From Bacillota bacterium (GTDB lineage Bacteria; Bacillota; Clostridia; Christensenellales; CAG-138): a stretch of DNA of 18,294 nt. Below the pieces are notes generated by a model. The model saw nothing but the letters and a program-made list of their open reading frames with translations. It was not told where the DNA came from and did no database searches. The translations under genes and the position numbers were made by a program. The stretch is taken from positions 1 to 18,294 of the forward strand of contig JAEZLG010000131.1 in the NCBI GenBank assembly GCA_023435855.1, read 5' to 3'. Position 1 is the first letter of the stretch; every line of letters starts with the position of its first letter. Positions 13,911-18,294 of this stretch are shown here, in pieces.

Positions 13911-14030
13911 GGTTGATTAATGTGTATTCGCAGAAAGGGTGCATTTGCTTCTCCTTCGACCCCCTGCGAAGTATCATGGTTGCCATGCCCGAGAGGGCGT
14001 AAAAATAGAGCAACTAAAATCTAAGGAGGA
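13911..14030 (+). ncRNA. Structured 5' leader, candidate cis-regulatory RNA
   Basis: Three consecutive hairpins can form. First, TTCGCAG (13927-13933) with CTGCGAA (13964-13970), with GGGT/ACCC inside. Second, CATGG (13975-13979) with CCATG (13983-13987). Third, GCCC-GAGA-GGGC (13987-13998), with a GNRA tetraloop; it shares one base with the second. GTTG (13912-13915) and CAAC (14011-14014) could close the whole. The loop of the first hairpin contains TTCTCCTT (13949-13956), which can pair with all eight bases of the SD AAGGAGGA (14023-14030), with one G-U pair. I do not recognise a known riboswitch class; the purine-riboswitch core is absent. Regulation of translation by SD occlusion is inference. 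Confidence 0.45.
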
Positions 14031-14035
14031 TTCAA

Positions 14036-15319
14036 ATGAAGAGGTTTCTTGCAATTGCAGTGGCGCTCGTTATGATGTTTGCCGTAGCGGCTTGCACCAC
14101 CACGCCCGTTGTCGACGAGCCCGTTGCGCCCGCTCCCGCTGAAAGCGCAGCTCCCGCCGAAAGCGCTGCACCCGTCGAAAGTGCACCAGTCGCAGGTATC
14201 CCCGCTGCTGATCTGAAGATCGGCGTTATCCTGGTTCACGACGAGAACTCCGGTTATGATGCCGCTCACATCGAAGGCGTCAAAGGCGCTATGGCTACTT
14301 TGGGCATCGCTGAAAGCCAAGCCATCTTCAAGTACAACATTCCTGAAGACGAGACCTGCTACGATACCGCTGTTGACCTCGCCGAGCAGGGCTGCCACAT
14401 CATCTTCTCCGACAGCTACGGTCACCAGTCTCACATGATGGCTGCCGCCGCTGAGTATCCCGAAGTCATGTTCGTGGCCTGCACGGGCGATACCGCCGCG
14501 CTTGAGCCCGTAACAAACGTTGCCAACGTTTTCCCGTACACCTTCCAAAGCCGCTATGTATCGGGCGTTGTTGCCGGCATGAAGCTTAAAGAACTCATGG
14601 ATGCGGGCACCGTAACCGATCCTTACATCGGCTACGTAGGCGCTTACCCCTATGCGGAAGTGGTTTCCGGTTACACCGCCTTCTTCCTTGGCATCCAGAG
14701 CATCGTACCCACCGCCCATATGGACGTGCAGTACACCAACTCCTGGTATGATCCCGTCGCCGAAGGCGAAGCCGCCAATGCTCTTATAAGCAAGGGCTGC
14801 GTCATTATCGGTCAGCACGCCGACTCTACCGGTGCTCCCTCCGCCGTACAGGCGCAGCAGGATGCCGGCAAAGTGGTCTACAGCGTAGGCTACAACATCG
14901 ACATGCTTTCCGTGGCTCCCAAGGCTGCTCTGACCTCCGCGCAGAACAACTGGGTTGCTCTTTACACCCCCATCCTCAACTACATGCTCACCGGCGAGAA
15001 GGTCCCCACGGATCTCGCACTGGGCTATGCTGATGACGCAGTCATGATCTCCGCTTTGGGCGAGAGCTGCGCACCCGGCACCGCTGAGAAGGTTGAAGAA
15101 GTCATCGCCGGCCTCAAAGACGGTTCGCTTCAGGTATTTGATACCTCCAAGTTCACCGTTGGCGGCGCTGCCGTTACAACCTATGCTTGGCAGGATACCG
15201 ACGGCGACTGGGTTCCCGACAGCGGCGAAGCCATCGAGAACGGCATCTTCGTAGAGTCCGTCTTCCGCAGCGCGCCTTACTTCGCATTGCGCATCGACGG
15301 CATCACCGAGCTCAACTAA
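14036..15319 (+). CDS. BMP-family substrate-binding lipoprotein of an ABC importer
   Basis: 427 residues. A lipoprotein signal peptide (basic MKR, hydrophobic core, VAAC with Cys20 to be lipidated) is followed by an Ala/Pro/Glu linker (about 21-56) containing three near-copies of PAESAA. The folded domain from about 60 shows BMP blocks: KIGVILVHDENSGY, EYPEVMFVACTGDT, SRYVSGVVAGMKL, YIGYVGAYPYAEVVSGYTAF, the Trp-Tyr-Asp of NSWYDP, and SRSAPYF-like VFRSAPYFALRIDG at the end. BMP proteins such as PnrA bind purine nucleosides, so a nucleoside ligand is likely, but this subgroup is diverged and the ligand is not certain. A loop DTDGDWVPDSGE (387-398) resembles a calcium-binding loop. Codon choice is strongly biased to C-ending codons, as expected for an abundant protein. 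AAGGAGGA is 5 nt from the ATG. Confidence 0.93.
   Translation: MKRFLAIAVALVMMFAVAACTTTPVVDEPVAPAPAESAAPAESAAPVESAPVAGIPAADLKIGVILVHDENSGYDAAHIEGVKGAMATLGIAESQAIFKYNIPEDETCYDTAVDLAEQGCHIIFSDSYGHQSHMMAAAAEYPEVMFVACTGDTAALEPVTNVANVFPYTFQSRYVSGVVAGMKLKELMDAGTVTDPYIGYVGAYPYAEVVSGYTAFFLGIQSIVPTAHMDVQYTNSWYDPVAEGEAANALISKGCVIIGQHADSTGAPSAVQAQQDAGKVVYSVGYNIDMLSVAPKAALTSAQNNWVALYTPILNYMLTGEKVPTDLALGYADDAVMISALGESCAPGTAEKVEEVIAGLKDGSLQVFDTSKFTVGGAAVTTYAWQDTDGDWVPDSGEAIENGIFVESVFRSAPYFALRIDGITELN
14135..14188 (+). repeat. 18-bp tandem repeat, three imperfect copies
   Basis: Three in-frame 18-bp units (14135-14152, 14153-14170, 14171-14188) encode PAESAA, PAESAA and PVESAP in the flexible linker between the lipid anchor and the binding domain. 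Copy number may vary between strains by slippage; that is inference. Confidence 0.8.
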
Positions 15320-15329
15320 ACATGTTCTA

Positions 15330-15362
15330 AAAGGGAGAAGCAGCCTTGCTGCTTCTCCCTTT
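15330..15362 (+). terminator. Strong 15-bp hairpin between lipoprotein and ABC genes
   Basis: AAAGGGAGAAGCAGC (15330-15344) pairs perfectly with GCTGCTTCTCCCTTT (15348-15362) around a CTT triloop, 11 nt past the stop. The downstream tract is pyrimidine-rich rather than pure T. It is probably a partial terminator or mRNA-stabilising stem that keeps the binding protein in excess over the transporter subunits. Confidence 0.85.
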
Positions 15363-15405
15363 CTCCCTTCTTATCAAATACCGCATTTCTCCGGACGGCT
15401 CACCT

Positions 15406-15434
15406 TTCTCACGGCCGGAATACCGGACTATACA
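15406..15434 (+). promoter_or_regulatory. Possible secondary promoter before the ABC ATPase gene
   Basis: TTCTCA (15406-15411, 4/6), 17 nt, TATACA (15429-15434, 4/6). It would give the transporter genes some transcription independent of the hairpin at 15330-15362. Weak. The rest of the 182-nt spacer holds three CCGGA copies and no ORF. Confidence 0.25.
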
Positions 15435-15487
15435 TTCCTAAATCCCTCATAAAGCTGCTGCGACCTGTCGGCTGCGCGCGCAATAAG

Positions 15488-15493
15488 AAAGGA
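15488..15493 (+). promoter_or_regulatory. SD supporting the TTG start of the ABC ATPase
   Basis: AAAGGA lies 8 nt before TTG (15502-15504). The next in-frame ATG, at 15526, has no SD and would trim the beginning of the first nucleotide-binding domain. Confidence 0.65.
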
Positions 15494-15501
15494 CGTATAC
15501 C

Positions 15502-17037
15502 TTGGAAGCCCGAAAAGAAATTAAAATGGTGGATATCACCAAAACATTCGGCGAAGTAGTAGCAAACGACAAGGTTTGTATGTTGATTCGCCCCGGCGAA
15601 ATTTTAGCCCTGCTTGGTGAAAACGGCAGCGGTAAAACGACGCTTATGAACACGCTGTCCGGCATCTATCTGCCGGAGGGCGGATATATCTGCATAAACG
15701 ACCATCCCGAGGTCATTCGCTGTCCGAGGGATGCCTATAATCTCGGTATCGGCATGATCCACCAGCATTTTAAGCTTGTGGACGTACTGACAGCCGCGGA
15801 AAACATAGTGCTCGGGCTCAACGAGCATAAGCTTATCGACCTCAAAAACGTGCGTGCGCAGGTGAAAGAAATCTGCGACCGCTACGGCTTTGTCGTAGAG
15901 CCGGATAAAAAGGTTTACGATATGTCCGTTTCGGAAAAGCAGACCTTGGAGATTGTCAAGGTTTTGTACCGCGGAGCGGATATTCTTATTTTGGATGAAC
16001 CCACGGCAGTGCTTACGCCGCAGGAAACGGATAAGCTGTTTGCCGTGATGCGAAATATGAAAGCCGACGGCAAATCCATAGTTATCATAACCCACAAGCT
16101 GCACGAGGTTATGGAGATATCCGACCGCGTGGCGGTTTTGCGGCGCGGCAAATTTATCGGCGAAATTGCCACAGCGGAAACAAACCCCCAACAGCTCACC
16201 GATATGATGGTAGGCCGCGCGGTCTCCTTAAATATCGACAGGCCGGAACCGAAAGAACCGGTGGAACGGCTGGTGGTAAAAAACCTTACGGTGCTTGACA
16301 GCGACGGCGTCAAGCGTCTCGACAACGTTTCTTTCACCGCTTACGGCGGCGAAATATTGGGTATTGCCGGTATCACGGGCAGCGGCCAACGCGAGCTACT
16401 GGAAGCAATTGCGGGCCTTCAAAAGAGTGAGACGGGCAGCTCTATACGCTTTATGCCCCCGGGAAAAGGTGAAGTGGACCTGGTCGGTAAGGACCCCTTG
16501 GATATTTACAAATTGGGGGTCGGTCTCGCCTTCGTGCCCGAAGACCGTTTCGGAATGGGCCTTGTAGGTTCCATGGACCTTACGGACAATGTGATGCTCA
16601 GAAGCTATAAGACCGGTAAATTCGGTTTTACGGACCGTAAAACCCCGAGAGCGCTGGCTCAAAAAATTGTAAATGATCTTGAGGTGGTCACGCCAAACCT
16701 CACAATTCCCCTGCGTCGGTTATCCGGCGGCAACGTGCAAAAGGTGCTGGTCGGCAGGGAGATAGCCTCTTCTCCGTCGCTTCTCATGTCCGCCTATGCG
16801 GTGCGCGGCCTTGACATCAATACCTCCTACACCATTTACGGACTTTTAAACGAGCAGAAAGCCAATGGCGCGGCCGTGGTGTATGTTGGTGAGGATCTTG
16901 ATGTACTGCTCGAGTTGTGCGACCGCATTATGGTTCTTTGCGCAGGCAAGGTGAGCGGCATTGTGGATGGCCGTACGGCCAAAAAGGAAGATGTGGGTCT
17001 TATGATGACGCATCTTAGCGAGGAGGCGGAGGCATGA
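15502..17037 (+). CDS. Double-domain ABC importer ATPase (BMP/nucleoside type, RbsA-like)
   Basis: 511 residues, two fused nucleotide-binding domains, as in RbsA-like and NupA-like importers. Domain 1 has Walker A GENGSGKTT (39-47), Q-loop Gln88, Walker B ILILDE (161-166) and H-loop His198, but its signature reads MSVSEKQ (141-147) where relatives usually have LSVGEQQ. Domain 2 has a degenerate Walker A, GITGSGQREL (290-299), without the lysine, as is normal for this family, and an intact signature LSGGNVQKV (407-415); its Walker B region reads LLMSAYAVRGLD rather than the usual AAQPTRGLD. Only one composite ATP site therefore looks canonical. The start is TTG. The stop overlaps the next gene in ATGA, so this gene and the permease are co-translated. 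A 182-nt spacer with a strong hairpin separates it from the lipoprotein. Confidence 0.94.
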   Translation: MEARKEIKMVDITKTFGEVVANDKVCMLIRPGEILALLGENGSGKTTLMNTLSGIYLPEGGYICINDHPEVIRCPRDAYNLGIGMIHQHFKLVDVLTAAENIVLGLNEHKLIDLKNVRAQVKEICDRYGFVVEPDKKVYDMSVSEKQTLEIVKVLYRGADILILDEPTAVLTPQETDKLFAVMRNMKADGKSIVIITHKLHEVMEISDRVAVLRRGKFIGEIATAETNPQQLTDMMVGRAVSLNIDRPEPKEPVERLVVKNLTVLDSDGVKRLDNVSFTAYGGEILGIAGITGSGQRELLEAIAGLQKSETGSSIRFMPPGKGEVDLVGKDPLDIYKLGVGLAFVPEDRFGMGLVGSMDLTDNVMLRSYKTGKFGFTDRKTPRALAQKIVNDLEVVTPNLTIPLRRLSGGNVQKVLVGREIASSPSLLMSAYAVRGLDINTSYTIYGLLNEQKANGAAVVYVGEDLDVLLELCDRIMVLCAGKVSGIVDGRTAKKEDVGLMMTHLSEEAEA

Positions 17038-18146
17038 AAAAAGAACACCATTCGGAGCCCATTGTGCGCATTTCCAAGCGGGGCGTTGCCTTGCCTTTTT
17101 GGAAATCCGTAAGTATTCGCGGTCTGGCGCTCATTTCGGCGCTTGTTATATGCGCTATCATCATCTACGGTGTAGTGAAGATGAACCCTTTGACGGTTTA
17201 CGGTGCCATGTTTGAAGGTGCTTTCGGCACAGACAAGCGCATGTGGGTCAGCATCCGCGATATGATGATGCTTTTGTGTGTTGCAATAGGCCTTGCACCC
17301 GCATTTAAGATGCGCTTTTGGAACATCGGTGCAGAGGGTCAGATACTCATGGGCGGCATCGTATCCGCCGCCTGCATGATCAATTTGAGCCAATACATGA
17401 CAACTCTCCCTATGATGCTGTTGATGCTTGCATTAAGCATCGTGGCGGGCGGCATTTGGGGCGTCATCCCCGGCTTTTTTAAGGCGAAGTGGAATACCAA
17501 CGAGACACTCTTCACCTTGATGATGAACTATGTTGCCATCCAAATCACGGCGTTTTTTGTGGCACTGTGGGAAAATCCCATCGGTTCCAACACCGTGGGT
17601 GTTATCAATTCTAAAACCAAGATTGGATGGTTTCCGGAAGTTTTCGGGCAGGACTACGCACTGAATGTGATTTTAGTTATGGCCTTGGCGATAGGCATGT
17701 ATGTTTACCTGCGCTACAGCAAGCAGGGCTACGAGATCGCCGTCGTAGGCGAGAGCGAGAACACCGCCCGTTATGCGGCCATCAATGTGCCTAAAGTCAT
17801 TACACGCACCATGTTCATTTCAGGTGCCCTGTGCGGCATCGCGGGCTTTGTGGCCGTATCCGGTGCAAGCCATACCATATCCACCAGCACAGCCGGTGGA
17901 CGAGGTTTTACAGCCATCATCGTATGTTGGCTCGCCAAGTTCAACCCCTTCGTGATGCTTCTTATATCGGCGCTTCTGATATTCATGGACAAAGGCGCTA
18001 TCGAGATTGCCTCGCGCTACAACCTCAACAACCACGTTTCCGCAATGCTGACGGGCATCATCCTGTTCTTCATCTTGGGGAGCGAGTTCTTTGTTAACTA
18101 TCAGGTAAGCTTCCGAAGCGGCAAACACAAGGAGGTACAGGCATGA
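17034..18146 (+). CDS. ABC importer permease, first of pair (BMP/nucleoside type)
   Basis: 370 residues of the branched-chain-amino-acid/RbsC-like permease superfamily, in the nucleoside-import branch. After a basic cytoplasmic N terminus a first helix spans about 29-48 (ALISALVICAIIIYGVV), with further helices around 77-92, 105-123, 126-150, 165-182, 213-232, 263-285, 292-318 and 336-356. The family motif FWNIGAEGQILMGG (102-115) lies in the core, and ESENTARYAAINV (243-255) is the cytoplasmic coupling segment that contacts the ATPase. SD AGGAGG (17021-17026) sits 7 nt before the ATG, within the end of the ATPase gene. It overlaps the next permease by ATGA. It should pair with that permease as a heterodimer in the cytoplasmic membrane. 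Confidence 0.93.
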   Translation: MKKEHHSEPIVRISKRGVALPFWKSVSIRGLALISALVICAIIIYGVVKMNPLTVYGAMFEGAFGTDKRMWVSIRDMMMLLCVAIGLAPAFKMRFWNIGAEGQILMGGIVSAACMINLSQYMTTLPMMLLMLALSIVAGGIWGVIPGFFKAKWNTNETLFTLMMNYVAIQITAFFVALWENPIGSNTVGVINSKTKIGWFPEVFGQDYALNVILVMALAIGMYVYLRYSKQGYEIAVVGESENTARYAAINVPKVITRTMFISGALCGIAGFVAVSGASHTISTSTAGGRGFTAIIVCWLAKFNPFVMLLISALLIFMDKGAIEIASRYNLNNHVSAMLTGIILFFILGSEFFVNYQVSFRSGKHKEVQA

Positions 18147-18294
18147 ACCAGATTATATCCCTTTTTCAAGCCGGCATCATGTTCGGAACCGTGATTCTCT
18201 TCGGGGCCACGGGCGAAATATTGACGGAAAAGTCCGGCAACCTCAACCTGGGCGTGCCCGGTATCATGTACATGGGCGGTATCGCGGGTTTGAT
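18143..18294 (+). CDS. ABC importer permease, second of pair, 3'-truncated by window edge
   Basis: Only the first 50 codons are in the window. The visible sequence starts MNQIISLFQAGIMFGTVILF (a membrane helix) and contains GEILTEKSGNLNLGVPGIMYMGG, whose TEKSGNLNLG core is diagnostic of the second permease (NupQ/YufQ-like) in BMP-type importers. Relatives commonly have NLGVEG; here the Glu is Pro. SD AAGGAGG (18129-18135) lies 7 nt before the ATG. The ATGA overlap with the first permease shows the tight stoichiometric coupling expected for a heterodimeric channel. Confidence 0.92.
   Translation, partial: MNQIISLFQAGIMFGTVILFGATGEILTEKSGNLNLGVPGIMYMGGIAGL

Noticed and set aside
13905..14035. 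Known purine riboswitch before the nucleoside-type importer
   Set aside because: I looked for the conserved core (UAU/UAA junction and paired loops) and did not find it. The leader folds differently.
14021..14818. 265-codon minus-strand frame opposite the BMP lipoprotein gene
   Set aside because: It is antisense to a strongly codon-biased gene, with no promoter, SD or recognisable domain.

Overview
The window looks like chromosomal DNA from a low-to-mid-GC Bacillota, probably Clostridia. The reasons are strong AAGGAGG-type Shine-Dalgarno (SD) sites, several TTG starts, a perfect CIRCE operator, a Bce-type antimicrobial-peptide sensing and ABC module, and a BMP-type lipoprotein ABC importer. 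The genus cannot be fixed from the sequence. Coding density is high. No tRNA, rRNA, CRISPR array, insertion sequence or phage gene was seen.

Layout. Positions 1-1543 (+) hold the 3' part of rmuC, translationally coupled to deoD. Positions 1626-3469 (-) hold a serine-palmitoyltransferase/KBL-like alpha-oxoamine synthase, then a CIRCE element, then an Hsp20 gene. A divergent promoter pair at 3520-3632 also drives a MATE exporter (3663-5063, +). Positions 5067-9349 (-) form a four-gene cassette read as response regulator, intramembrane-sensing kinase, ABC ATPase and FtsX-type permease. Positions 9441-12372 (-) carry an uncharacterised TrpB-like PLP enzyme with its own promoter and terminator, preceded by pepT. 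Positions 12611-13855 (+) hold threonine synthase. Positions 13876-18294 (+) carry a structured leader, a BMP lipoprotein, a double-domain ABC ATPase and two permeases; the last permease runs off the window.

How the genes fit together. deoD (nucleoside phosphorolysis) and the BMP importer are compatible with nucleoside salvage, although they lie 12 kb apart. The 5-9 kb cassette is a self-contained sense-and-respond system, probably for cell-wall-active peptides. PepT, threonine synthase and the two other PLP enzymes point to peptide and amino-acid use.

The most interesting signals are: (i) a CIRCE operator whose hairpin plus U-tract also looks like the terminator of the upstream gene; (ii) an unrecognised structured leader before the BMP lipoprotein, whose loop can pair with the SD; (iii) the orphan TrpB-like enzyme; and (iv) an SPT-like enzyme in a probable Clostridia genome. 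All functions are inferred from motifs read by eye; no database search was run.
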